NCBI GenBank assembly: GCA_948467675.1
Contig: CAOKFI010000002.1
Span: 180,313 to 244,312, forward strand
From: an uncultured Porphyromonadaceae bacterium
GTDB taxonomy: Bacteria; Bacteroidota; Bacteroidia; Bacteroidales; Muribaculaceae
Length of the DNA: 64,000 nucleotides
Direction of reading: 5' to 3'
The notes beneath the pieces are model-generated. The model did not search any database. It saw only the letters and a list, made by a program, of their open reading frames with translations, and was not told the DNA's origin. Shown here piece after piece: positions 9,902 to 18,718 of the stretch. Within the stretch, counting starts at the first letter, position 1. Each line of letters starts with the position of its first letter. The position numbers and the translations under genes were made by a program.

Positions 9902-11092
9902 TTACTTCACGGAGAATTTCACACCCTTGCCGGCGGCATTTGCTACATAGAAACCGGGCTTGAGCACTACGGGCTGTCCGGCAACTGCGTTGGCAACCTG
10001 TGCACCGGAGATGGTGTAGATAACTGCATCGGCGCTGAATGTAACTTCATTGCCATTGGTTGTATAGGTCACTTCGGGGAGTTCGGCACCGATAGCGGCT
10101 ATGCCTGCGCTGGTCGGGTCGATAGTGAATGTTTTCCAGGTACGCTTGCGGGTAGAGGGAGCTGCATCAGTAGCTGTTCCATCGTGATGGAACAGCTCTA
10201 TGCTGCGGATGAGCAGCGTAGAACCGGTTCCTTCAGTCCATTCGCCGGGGAACTCCAACTTCAATTTGGGGCAGAATGCGTATTCCTTGTAATCCTTGCC
10301 GTCGTTGGACGATGCACTGAAGTCGAACTCATATACCAACCAGCGGTAAGGGTTCCATGTGCCGTCAACACCACCGGGGCCTTCTTCCCAGATAGCAGCA
10401 TCATCGGGAGTCTCCGGATCCTTCTCGCTCCAGGTGTAGACGAACTCCGAGGGAGAGATACCTATACCTTCGGCGGTATGCGAATCGTTACGCGGGTTGT
10501 TCTCATCGTCATTGGCAAATACCTTGAACGACATATTGCCGGGCACTACCGAACGGTAAACATTGCAGGTGATGCGGGCGCGCAGGTTCTTGAGCGATGC
10601 GTCGGCAATAGGAGCTATACGCTGTGCGTCGAACAGCCAGTACAGAGTATAGTAGTCGTGGCCGCCCTTCTGGATGGTCTCGATCTCATACCCGGTAGCC
10701 TCCTTGAATGCAGGCTGGAACTTCTCGCCGGAGAAATCCATCACGAGCACCTTACCGAGAGTACCGCCGAAATCCACAACCGACACACTCTCGTTAAGAG
10801 TCTTGGTGATGCCGTCGCTGGCAGCACCGCTTGCAGTGGCAACAGCCAGGCCATCGCCATACTCGATACTACCGTTAAGCACATTGTCAAGCATCCAGTG
10901 GTTGGGGAGGTTCCAGTCAGCACCGGTACCGGTAATGAAGCCCTGAAAACCCTTCTCATAGGTGTTGTAATTGAACGAAGCCGGGGTTATGTCCTCTCCG
11001 ATGGGATCCTCTGCTGCGGGATGCACGAGATCGACAGCCCATGCCGATGTAGCCATAGCTGCTACAGAAGCTGAAAGTAAAAACTTTTTCAT
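9902..11092 (-). CDS. Secreted protein of unknown function with C-terminal sorting-like domain
   Basis: 396 residues with a signal peptide (MKKFLLSASVAAMATSAWA). The middle part looks like a beta-sandwich, with aromatic clusters such as YYTLYWLFDAQRIAP and WNPYRWLVYEFDFS. The last 70 residues (EVTFSADAVIYTISGAQV through KPGFYVANAAGKGVKF) resemble the short C-terminal sorting or anchoring modules seen on many secreted Bacteroidales proteins. I do not recognise a catalytic motif; a carbohydrate-binding or surface role is possible from its place between a GH18 enzyme and a sialidase. It is a separate transcription unit, with its own promoter-like box at 11178-11185 and a terminator at 9846-9872. 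Confidence 0.8.
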   Translation of the reverse strand: MKKFLLSASVAAMATSAWAVDLVHPAAEDPIGEDITPASFNYNTYEKGFQGFITGTGADWNLPNHWMLDNVLNGSIEYGDGLAVATASGAASDGITKTLNESVSVVDFGGTLGKVLVMDFSGEKFQPAFKEATGYEIETIQKGGHDYYTLYWLFDAQRIAPIADASLKNLRARITCNVYRSVVPGNMSFKVFANDDENNPRNDSHTAEGIGISPSEFVYTWSEKDPETPDDAAIWEEGPGGVDGTWNPYRWLVYEFDFSASSNDGKDYKEYAFCPKLKLEFPGEWTEGTGSTLLIRSIELFHHDGTATDAAPSTRKRTWKTFTIDPTSAGIAAIGAELPEVTYTTNGNEVTFSADAVIYTISGAQVANAVAGQPVVLKPGFYVANAAGKGVKFSVK

Positions 11093-11177
11093 GTAAGTGG
11101 GAATTAATAAAAAGTTGGTAATAGAATTGGTTAAAATCTTGGTTATCGAACCTTTGGTCAGGTTAACTATCCGGATG

Positions 11178-11185
11178 CAAATGTA
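11178..11185 (-). promoter_or_regulatory. Bacteroidales -7 box for the gene at 9902-11092
   Basis: TACATTTG on the minus strand matches TAnnTTTG and predicts a leader of about 80 bases. I see no TTG at the -33 distance. The rest of 11093-11521 holds no convincing gene: the frames there are short and lack signal or domain features, so the stretch is best read as a divergent regulatory region. Confidence 0.5.
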
Positions 11186-11376
11186 TGCCGGATAAAAATA
11201 CCGCCGGTTCGTTTTTGTGTTTTTATAATCCGAAAATATCCAAAATCGCTAAAATAAGGCCAAAAACAGATCCGCATCAGTCCATAAGCAGACTCCAAAT
11301 CCGGCGGGAACCATCTACGGGCTGAAGTTCCGTGATGGACATTTTCGCAACATCGGGCCGGCTTTGTACGTTTTTG

Positions 11377-11408
11377 TTTGCAATATACCAAATAATTGAT
11401 TACCTTTG
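11377..11408 (+). promoter_or_regulatory. Promoter of the sialidase-regulator-maturase operon
   Basis: TTTG at 11377-11380, a 20-base spacer, then TACCTTTG at 11401-11408: both boxes of the Bacteroidota housekeeping promoter at the usual distance. It predicts a leader of about 105 bases before the sialidase ATG. Confidence 0.75.
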
Positions 11409-11521
11409 GCTTTTCAAGCAACAATACCATTCCTATATTATAAATACCGCTACACGCCGCCTACAATGCCCAGCAAGCGATATCCCGACAACGACACCTT
11501 AATGACAAGCAAATATCAGTT

Positions 11522-12667
11522 ATGACACAATCCGGATTTAAATTTCGCGCCATACTGCTCACGTTGATGGCCGCACTGTATATCACTCCGCAGGCATCTG
11601 CGGCGGAACCGATGTCTGAGCGGTTTTTGTTGTTCGACAAAGGCGACGGAGGATCCAAGTTCTATCGTATACCCGCTATCGTTACCGCCAAGGACGGAAC
11701 TCTTGTGGCGGTGGCTGACAAACGCTGGGATTCGCCGAAAGATCTGGCAGGACACATCGATGTGGTGTGTCGGCGCTCGGACGACGGTGGACGTACATGG
11801 AGCGAGGCGGTCGATGTGGCTGTGACGGATGAGGGCGGAGGTTATGGCGATCCCGCACTGGTAGTGGATGACCGTACCGGCGATATAATCTGCATAATGA
11901 CCCACGGCAACGGTTTGTGGGAATCGACCCGCGATGACCATGCCTATATAGTGGTGTCGCGCTCGACTGACAACGGCGCCACTTGGAGCGCGCCCGTGGA
12001 TATTACCGGCCAGTTGTTCACCACGGACCCAAATGGCTCCGCCCCGATAAAATGCGTTACGGCTTTTGCCACTTCCGGGCGTGCGCTGTGTACCCGCGAC
12101 GGACGTCTGATGTTCGTGCTGATTGTGCGTGACCAGGATGAACTGTGGACTCCGCTTCAGTGCTGGGCCTGCTTCAGCGACGATGGCGGCCGTACATGGA
12201 AAGTAGCCGACAGACCTGCCGATCTGGCCGGTGACGAGGCCAAAGTGGAACAGCTCCGCGACGGAAGCATACTTATGAGTATCCGTAACCCCAAAAAAGG
12301 CGCACGCAGATTTTCACGTTCTACCGACGGCGGACTCACCTGGAGCGAGCCGGTGCTGAACGCCGATATAATAGAACCTGCATGTAACGGCGATCTGATC
12401 CGTTACCGCCACGGCGGCAGGGACATGCTCCTGCAGAGTGTCCCCGCCGACAGTACCGAGCGCCGTAACATCACCATATTCGGCAGCAGCGACAACGGCA
12501 AGTCCTGGCAGGAACTGTACCGCGTGGTGCCCGCACCATCGTGGTACTCGGCTCTCACCGTACTTCCCGACGGATCCGTGGGGTGCGTCACGGAGGAGGC
12601 TGCTTCGGACGGCGGATGCCGCCTGTGGTATACCAGGCTGACGCCTGAAATGCTGTTCGGCCGATGA
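11522..12667 (+). CDS. nanH: Exo-alpha-sialidase, GH33, secreted
   Basis: Releases terminal sialic acid from host glycoconjugates. 381 residues, starting with a signal peptide that ends near ASA-AEP. The arginine motif Y-R-I-P follows at about residue 45, and there are several Asp-box repeats of the form S-x-D-x-G-x-T-W (SDDGGRTW twice, STDNGATW, STDGGLTW, SSDNGKSW), which define the six-bladed propeller of family 33. No extra binding domain is present, so this is a minimal sialidase. The stop overlaps the ATG of the regulator gene by four bases (ATGA), suggesting translational coupling. I see no nan genes for sialic acid catabolism in the window, so the sugar may be used elsewhere in the genome or left to others. 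Confidence 0.95.
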   Translation: MTQSGFKFRAILLTLMAALYITPQASAAEPMSERFLLFDKGDGGSKFYRIPAIVTAKDGTLVAVADKRWDSPKDLAGHIDVVCRRSDDGGRTWSEAVDVAVTDEGGGYGDPALVVDDRTGDIICIMTHGNGLWESTRDDHAYIVVSRSTDNGATWSAPVDITGQLFTTDPNGSAPIKCVTAFATSGRALCTRDGRLMFVLIVRDQDELWTPLQCWACFSDDGGRTWKVADRPADLAGDEAKVEQLRDGSILMSIRNPKKGARRFSRSTDGGLTWSEPVLNADIIEPACNGDLIRYRHGGRDMLLQSVPADSTERRNITIFGSSDNGKSWQELYRVVPAPSWYSALTVLPDGSVGCVTEEAASDGGCRLWYTRLTPEMLFGR

Positions 12668-15600
12668 GACCGGCCGCACGATTCCTGTCGGCACTATGGC
12701 TCGCGTTGCTGCCCGCGGTATATGCAGGCGGATCGGAGTACATGCTCAAGCCGATCACACTGAACGACGGCCTGTCGCAGAACACGGTCAAGAGCATACT
12801 TTACGACAACAAGGGATACCTGTGGATGGGAACCCGCTACGGGCTCAACCGGTATGACCAGCGCAATATCACCACATATTTCGCCGACGGTATGCGTCCG
12901 GGATACATTTCCGACAACGACGTGCATATCGTGTTTGAGGACTCACGCGACACCATATGGGTGGCGGGAGAGAACGGCCTGACACGCTACGACCGGCTTA
13001 CCGACTCGTTCATACCTGTCAAGTACGGCAGCCGGCAGATCAACATAACATCCTATTGCGAAACTCCCGACGGGCTGCTGCTCGGAGGCTACGGACGCCT
13101 GTATTTCTACAATTACGACAGAAACCAGCTCGAGCTGATCGATTCCGAAGGCGGATCGTCCAACAGCTACAACCGCATACTCCCCTGGACCGGCGGCAAG
13201 TTCCTGCTGGAGACACGCAGCGACGGCATGTGGAAATACGATCCCGCCGACAACACAGTGTCACGCTCCGGGATATGCGGGGACACGGACATAATGGCGT
13301 CGTATGCCGACAGCAAAGGGCGCCTGTGGGTATCGCCCTACAACGACGGCCTCAGATGCTATTCGGCCTCCGGCGAGCTGTTGCAGGAGATCAAAGCCGC
13401 CACTTCGGGGCTGTCCAACAACATAGTTATAGACATGCTCGAGCACAACGGCAATCTGTGGATAGCTACCGAGAAGGGCATCGACATACTGGAGATGGAT
13501 ACAGGCCGCTTCTCGCGCCTCAACAGCCACGGCATGGGAGCGACAGGCACCGTGCTGAAGCTCTACAAGGACGACTACGGAAACATGTATGCCGGCACCC
13601 TGCGCCGCGGAGTCATATGCATCTACACCGTGGCGATGCGCACCTACACCGGCATGAGCGGCGACTCCTACAACAGCGACTTCATAGTCACCTCGATATA
13701 CAGCGACGACAACGGAACCGTATGGTGCGGAATCGACGGCGGAGGCGTGGCGCGGATGGACACCGAAAGGGACTGGTTCAGGAGAGTAGGCGAAACGGCA
13801 GGGCTTAAAGTCACCTGGGTATCGCCTTACGACGATGACCGCCTGATAGTGTCGACTTTCGACAAGGGCATATATCTGCTCGACAAGAAGACCGAAAACA
13901 TATCGCCGGCACCGCAGCCATACAGCGGCATAGCCGCTGCCGATGCGAAAAAAGGCCTGTCGCTAGAGATTCTGCCGATCAGTGACAACCGCGACATAAT
14001 GGTCAACGACAGGATCTACATAGTGAACCGCGAAAGCGGAACCGCCCGCAAGATACCTAACGACAACGCCCCTACCGACGGCGACAAGCTGTATGCCTTC
14101 TACCGTGACCAGCACAAGGTCCTACTTCACGGCACACACAACATAATATCGTACGACATAGACCGCGATTCGCTGAGGCCTGTGGTCGATACCGACAAAA
14201 GCATAGTGGTGAAATGCGCCCAGTTCGACGGCCACAGGACCATATATATAGGCACCAACCGCGGGCTGTACAAATACGACACCATCGACCACGACATGAA
14301 CAAGGTCGACACCAAATTCATACGCAACATCACGTCGCTTGTACTCGACGGCAAGCGGCTGTGGATCGGCGCCGACAATGTGCTGTATCTGCTCAACGAC
14401 GGCAAACTCATGATGTTCAACTCCTACAACGGGGTGGCATCCAACGAGTTTATCAACAAGTCCCACTTCCTTACGCCCGACTACCTGTTCATGGGTGGTA
14501 TCAACGGCCTCCAGAAGATAGGGCGCGGCATGATCGACGACATGATGCCAGTCCCGGAGGATATATCGCTGGGAATCGCCGACATAAAGGTCGACGGAGT
14601 GTCGGTGTTCGCCTCCTTGGCCGACGGCCGCATAGAAGTGCCGAGCAACCACTCCACGATCTCGGTGAGCATCATAGACCGCGAGCAGAACGCCATGCGC
14701 AACAAACTGTTCCGCTTCTACATAGACGGAATGAAGAACAACGGTCCGATAGAGACCTTCGACCGCACACTGTCGCTCAACATGCTTCCGTCGGGCGGCA
14801 CCTACAAGATCAGCGTGGCATGCAGCCTGCCCGACGGCTCATGGACAGCCCCGACCGAGGTGGTGCAGCTGCATGTGCTCGCGCCATGGTGGGAATCGTG
14901 GTGGGCCATATCGGTATATATCCTGGCAGGCATGGCGGCAGTCTACGCCCTGTACCGGTACTTCCATCTGCGCAAGCGGCGCCAGATGGACGACCTGAAG
15001 CGCAAGACCCTGGAACGCGAGGTCGGCTTCCTGTCGAACATCAACTACGAGCTGCGCACCCCGCTGTCGCTGATCTACGCCCCGCTGAAAGTGTTGATCC
15101 ACAAACTGAAGCACGATAGCGGAACCGATCCGGAGACCATAAAGGGACTTGAACAGATATACCGCCACACGAAGGAGATGCGCGATGTGATCAACATGCC
15201 GCTCGAACTGTGGCACGTGGAGACCACAAGCACCACCGTCACCCCCGAGCGCTGCCATTTCAACACCTGGCTTCAGCACGAGGTAGAGGCGTCGGCGCCG
15301 TCGATAGGCCTCAGACGCATACATCTGTCATACAGCCTCGACGACAATATAGGCGAGGCGGTGTTCGACCGCGCCCGCATGGGTATAGTATTGTCCAACA
15401 TGCTTGTGGCCGCGATCAAGCACTCCCCCACCGGAGCCGTGCTGGAGGTGACGTCGCAACTCGACGGCGATTCGGTCAGAGTCGAGATCCACGACCAGGG
15501 CGAAAGCCTGTCGGAATCCGAGATCCGGCGTGTGTTCTCCGGCCACTACAACAACCACCTGTATGGCGCCGGCCTGGGACTCGCCTACGCCAAGATGCTG

Positions 15601-16560
15601 CTTGAGCCACAGCAAGGCAAGATTGGCGTGGAATCCGATCCCGACAAGCACGGAGTGACCATATGGCTCGAAATCCCGCGCGAGCTGCCGATAGCCCCGG
15701 AATCGACCGAGGAGACGGCGCCCGACCAGATGGATCTGCCGCTGATTCCGGGTGGCGTGGTCGACGTGTTCGACACCTCGGGCAGCACCGCCATAGTGGT
15801 CGAGGACAACGAGGAGCTGTGCATGTTTATGGTATCGCACCTCCAGGAGATATTCAAGAAGGTATACTATGCGTTCAACGGGCGCGATGCCCTGATGATG
15901 ATAAAGCGGGACTCGCCCGACATAGTGATAGCCGACGGAATCCTGCCGGTGCTCGGCGGTTTCGACCTGTGCCGCGACATCAAGCTGTCGCCGGAACTCC
16001 AGCACATACCGGTCATACTCCTTACGGCCGGCGCTGCCGAGACCGAGAAACTCAAGAGCTATGCCCTCGGAGCCGACAGCTACATATCCAAGCCGTTTGA
16101 CGTGAACGTACTTATAAGCCGGTGCAAGAACCTGCTGCTCAACCGCGACATAATGCGCAACCGGTACAAAAACGCCACTTCCGGCATGGCCATCGAGGAG
16201 AAGAAGTTCTCCAATGCCGACGAATCGTTCCTCATGAAGATCGACCAGATAATCGCCGCCGAGATCAGCTCACCCGACTTCGGCGTCGACAGGATAGTGG
16301 AACTTATGCTGATGAGCCGCTCCGCACTGTATGTGCGCTTCAATAAGCTGACAGGCAAGAGTATAGGCAACCACATCAACGACTACCGGCTCATGCGCGC
16401 CAAAGATATGCTGCGCCACAAAGCCATGTCGATAAGCGAGATCGCCGAAGCTCTCGGCTTCAGATCGCAACGATATTTCAGCACATTTTTCAAAGACCGC
16501 TGCGGTGTGACGCCAAGTGCCTACCGAACATCGGGATTCAAGACAATCGACGACGAATAG
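12664..16560 (+). CDS. Hybrid two-component system regulator (HTCS) with degenerate histidine kinase domain
   Basis: 1298 residues, one chain combining sensor, kinase-like, receiver and DNA-binding parts. Order: signal peptide, periplasmic two-propeller sensor (about 25-640, repeats such as LSQNTVKSILYDNKGYLWMG), Y_Y_Y domain (about 650-735), membrane helix (about 745-768), HisKA-like helices, HATPase, receiver (about 1035-1155) and AraC-type HTH (about 1190-1290). The HisKA motif reads NINYELRTPL: the phospho-acceptor position is Tyr795 rather than His. The HATPase N-box Asn is replaced by Ala (about 916) and the G1 box reads D-Q-G-E-S. The receiver keeps Asp1091 and Lys1143. The AraC domain looks complete. 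The gene is coupled to the sialidase upstream and the maturase downstream, and very likely senses a host-glycan fragment and controls the flanking glycan locus. Confidence 0.93.
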   Translation: MRPAARFLSALWLALLPAVYAGGSEYMLKPITLNDGLSQNTVKSILYDNKGYLWMGTRYGLNRYDQRNITTYFADGMRPGYISDNDVHIVFEDSRDTIWVAGENGLTRYDRLTDSFIPVKYGSRQINITSYCETPDGLLLGGYGRLYFYNYDRNQLELIDSEGGSSNSYNRILPWTGGKFLLETRSDGMWKYDPADNTVSRSGICGDTDIMASYADSKGRLWVSPYNDGLRCYSASGELLQEIKAATSGLSNNIVIDMLEHNGNLWIATEKGIDILEMDTGRFSRLNSHGMGATGTVLKLYKDDYGNMYAGTLRRGVICIYTVAMRTYTGMSGDSYNSDFIVTSIYSDDNGTVWCGIDGGGVARMDTERDWFRRVGETAGLKVTWVSPYDDDRLIVSTFDKGIYLLDKKTENISPAPQPYSGIAAADAKKGLSLEILPISDNRDIMVNDRIYIVNRESGTARKIPNDNAPTDGDKLYAFYRDQHKVLLHGTHNIISYDIDRDSLRPVVDTDKSIVVKCAQFDGHRTIYIGTNRGLYKYDTIDHDMNKVDTKFIRNITSLVLDGKRLWIGADNVLYLLNDGKLMMFNSYNGVASNEFINKSHFLTPDYLFMGGINGLQKIGRGMIDDMMPVPEDISLGIADIKVDGVSVFASLADGRIEVPSNHSTISVSIIDREQNAMRNKLFRFYIDGMKNNGPIETFDRTLSLNMLPSGGTYKISVACSLPDGSWTAPTEVVQLHVLAPWWESWWAISVYILAGMAAVYALYRYFHLRKRRQMDDLKRKTLEREVGFLSNINYELRTPLSLIYAPLKVLIHKLKHDSGTDPETIKGLEQIYRHTKEMRDVINMPLELWHVETTSTTVTPERCHFNTWLQHEVEASAPSIGLRRIHLSYSLDDNIGEAVFDRARMGIVLSNMLVAAIKHSPTGAVLEVTSQLDGDSVRVEIHDQGESLSESEIRRVFSGHYNNHLYGAGLGLAYAKMLLEPQQGKIGVESDPDKHGVTIWLEIPRELPIAPESTEETAPDQMDLPLIPGGVVDVFDTSGSTAIVVEDNEELCMFMVSHLQEIFKKVYYAFNGRDALMMIKRDSPDIVIADGILPVLGGFDLCRDIKLSPELQHIPVILLTAGAAETEKLKSYALGADSYISKPFDVNVLISRCKNLLLNRDIMRNRYKNATSGMAIEEKKFSNADESFLMKIDQIIAAEISSPDFGVDRIVELMLMSRSALYVRFNKLTGKSIGNHINDYRLMRAKDMLRHKAMSISEIAEALGFRSQRYFSTFFKDRCGVTPSAYRTSGFKTIDDE

Positions 16561-16562
16561 AG

Positions 16563-17777
16563 ATGAACGCAATCAACCCCTTTGCCCGCCCGCTCTACGT
16601 GATGGCCAAGCCGGCGGGTGCCATGTGTAACATGGCGTGTACGTATTGTTATTATTTAGAAAAAAAAGAGTTGTATGCCGACGACCCGAAGATGGTCATG
16701 TCCGACAGTATGCTGGAACTGTATACCAAGCGCTATCTCGAGGCGCAGACCATGGGGATAGTCAATTTTACGTGGCATGGGGGCGAGGCGCTCATGCGGC
16801 CGCTGTCATTCTATAAGCGGGCTATGGAACTGCAGCAGAAATATGCCGGCGGACGTGAGATCATGAACTGTCTGCAGACAAACGGTACGCTGCTCGATGA
16901 CGAGTGGTGCCGTTTTCTGCGCGACAACAACTGGCTGGTGGGCGTCTCGATCGACGGTCCCCAGGAGTTTCACGACGAGTACAGGCGCAACCGCGGAGGA
17001 CGTCCCTCGTTCCTGAATGTGATGAAAGGTATACGTTTGCTCCAGAAACACGGTGTGGAATGGAACGCCATGGCTGTCATCAATGACTACAATGCCGATT
17101 ATCCGCTTGAGTTCTACAACTTTTTCAAGGATCTCGGGTGTCATTATATACAGTTTACCCCGATTGTGGAGCGTCTGAAGCAAGGCAACCGGCTGGCATC
17201 GGTACGCGAAGGCGGCGATCTCGCGCCGTTTTCGGTTACTCCAGAGCAGTGGGGCAACTTCCTGTGCACCCTGTTCGACGAATGGATCAAGGAGGATGTA
17301 GGCAAATACTACATACAGCTGTTTGACGCCACGCTTGCCAACTGGGCGGGAGTGGAGCCGGGGGTATGTACCATGGCGCCGCAGTGTGGCCATGCCGGTG
17401 TGATGGAGTATAACGGCGATGTATATTCCTGTGACCATTTCGTGTTTCCGGACTACAGACTCGGCAATATACGCGACACGTCGTTCATAGAGATGATGGG
17501 TAGTGACCGGCAGTTGCGTTTCGGCGCATCTAAGCGCGATTCGCTGCCTCGGCAGTGCCGGCAGTGCCGTTGGCTCTTCGCATGCAACGGAGAGTGTCCC
17601 AAAAACCGTTTTGCGGTTACGGCCGACGGGGAACCGGGGCTGAATTATCTGTGTGAGGGATACAGGAAGTTTTTCGGGCATGTGGCTCCATATATGGACT
17701 TCATGAAGGCGGAGCTTGATGCTAAGCGTCCGCCGGCCAATGTGATGAACGCTTTGCACCTGATCGATGGAAAATGA
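16563..17777 (+). CDS. Anaerobic sulfatase-maturating enzyme, radical SAM/SPASM
   Basis: 404-residue radical SAM enzyme that converts the active-site Ser or Cys of sulfatases to formylglycine. The SAM cluster motif C-x3-C-x2-C is at about residues 22-29 (MCNMACTYCYYLEK). C-terminal SPASM cysteines for two auxiliary clusters are visible (CTMAPQCGHAG, YSCDHFVFPDYRLGN, CRQCRWLFACNGECPKNR). Starts two bases after the regulator stop and overlaps murI by 11 bases, so it is in the sialidase operon. Its expected client is the serine-type sulfatase at 1-1115. Tight linkage with the glycan regulator suggests that sulfatase activation is induced together with glycan use. Confidence 0.95.
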   Translation: MNAINPFARPLYVMAKPAGAMCNMACTYCYYLEKKELYADDPKMVMSDSMLELYTKRYLEAQTMGIVNFTWHGGEALMRPLSFYKRAMELQQKYAGGREIMNCLQTNGTLLDDEWCRFLRDNNWLVGVSIDGPQEFHDEYRRNRGGRPSFLNVMKGIRLLQKHGVEWNAMAVINDYNADYPLEFYNFFKDLGCHYIQFTPIVERLKQGNRLASVREGGDLAPFSVTPEQWGNFLCTLFDEWIKEDVGKYYIQLFDATLANWAGVEPGVCTMAPQCGHAGVMEYNGDVYSCDHFVFPDYRLGNIRDTSFIEMMGSDRQLRFGASKRDSLPRQCRQCRWLFACNGECPKNRFAVTADGEPGLNYLCEGYRKFFGHVAPYMDFMKAELDAKRPPANVMNALHLIDGK

Positions 17778-18603
17778 TATGATTGCTTCCTGCCCTATAG
17801 GAGTGTTCGACTCCGGATACGGCGGCCTTACTGTGTTGCGCGAGATACGGCGCCGTCTGCCGCAGTACGACTATCTGTATCTTGGCGACAATGCGCGCGC
17901 ACCCTATGGTACGCGTTCGTTCGACGTCGTTTATAAGTTTACCCTCGAAGCCGTCGAGCGTCTGTTCGCGCTGGGATGCCGTCTGGTGATACTCGCATGC
18001 AACACGGCATCGGCCAAGGCTCTGCGCACTATACAGCAGAATGATCTTCCCCGGATCGATCCCCGACGGCGGGTACTCGGGGTGATAAGACCTACTGTGG
18101 AGGAGCTGGGACGACTGTCGGCCAACGGACACATAGGCCTGTTCGGCACCCCGGGCACTGTGCGGTCTCACAGCTACGATATGGAAATCGCCAAACTCTA
18201 TCCTGCATTTACTGTGAAGTCGCAGGAGTGCCCTATGTGGGTGCCTCTGGTCGAGAACCGCGAGGCAGGAGATCCGGGAGCCGACTATTTCGTCAGGAAA
18301 TACGTGGATATGCTGTTTGACAGTGATCCGATGATAGACACCGTGCTCCTCGGATGCACGCACTATCCGCTGCTGTATGGCAAGATCCGCGATTGCGTGC
18401 CGGCATCGGCAAAAGTTGTGGCTCAGGGCGATATCGTGGCCAGGAGTCTTGAGGACTATCTGCGGCGGCATCCCGATATGGCCGGACGGTGCAGCATGGG
18501 TGGTACTTGTCGCTATCTTACGACAGAGAATCCCGACAAGTTCGGCGATATGGCTTCGCTTTTCCTCGGTGATGATGTCGAAGCCGCCCATATAGACCTT
18601 TAG
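17767..18603 (+). CDS. murI: Glutamate racemase
   Basis: Interconverts L- and D-glutamate for peptidoglycan. 278 residues. Both catalytic cysteine regions are visible: the N-terminal GVFDSGYGGLTVLREI and ACNTASA block, and the C-terminal GCTHYPLL. The start at 17767 overlaps the maturase stop by 11 bases; a second in-frame ATG at 17779 would remove the overlap and is equally plausible. A house-keeping enzyme placed at the end of a glycan operon is probably read-through or simple adjacency. The 115-base gap that follows contains only a weak hairpin (ggctct paired with agagcc around 18604-18630) and a poor -7 match (TATCTTCG, 18660-18667). Confidence 0.95.
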   Translation: MENDMIASCPIGVFDSGYGGLTVLREIRRRLPQYDYLYLGDNARAPYGTRSFDVVYKFTLEAVERLFALGCRLVILACNTASAKALRTIQQNDLPRIDPRRRVLGVIRPTVEELGRLSANGHIGLFGTPGTVRSHSYDMEIAKLYPAFTVKSQECPMWVPLVENREAGDPGADYFVRKYVDMLFDSDPMIDTVLLGCTHYPLLYGKIRDCVPASAKVVAQGDIVARSLEDYLRRHPDMAGRCSMGGTCRYLTTENPDKFGDMASLFLGDDVEAAHIDL

Positions 18604-18718
18604 GGCTCTCAGTCCGTTTTTTTAGAGCCTCGGGAGTGGCATGTGAATGCTGAAATCGCTATCTTCGTGCAACTTTTTCCGTTTAAGGAACGTCTAAACC
18701 CATACAACAGCATAAGAT

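Noticed and set aside
11167..11430. 87-codon minus-strand frame in the sialidase upstream region
   Set aside because: It crosses both predicted promoters, has no signal or motif, and reads as random sequence.
12957..13808. A 283-codon Arg/His-rich frame inside the HTCS gene (and similar frames at 14214 and 15210)
   Set aside because: Composition is that of an out-of-frame reading of GC-rich coding DNA; the HTCS frame explains the whole stretch.
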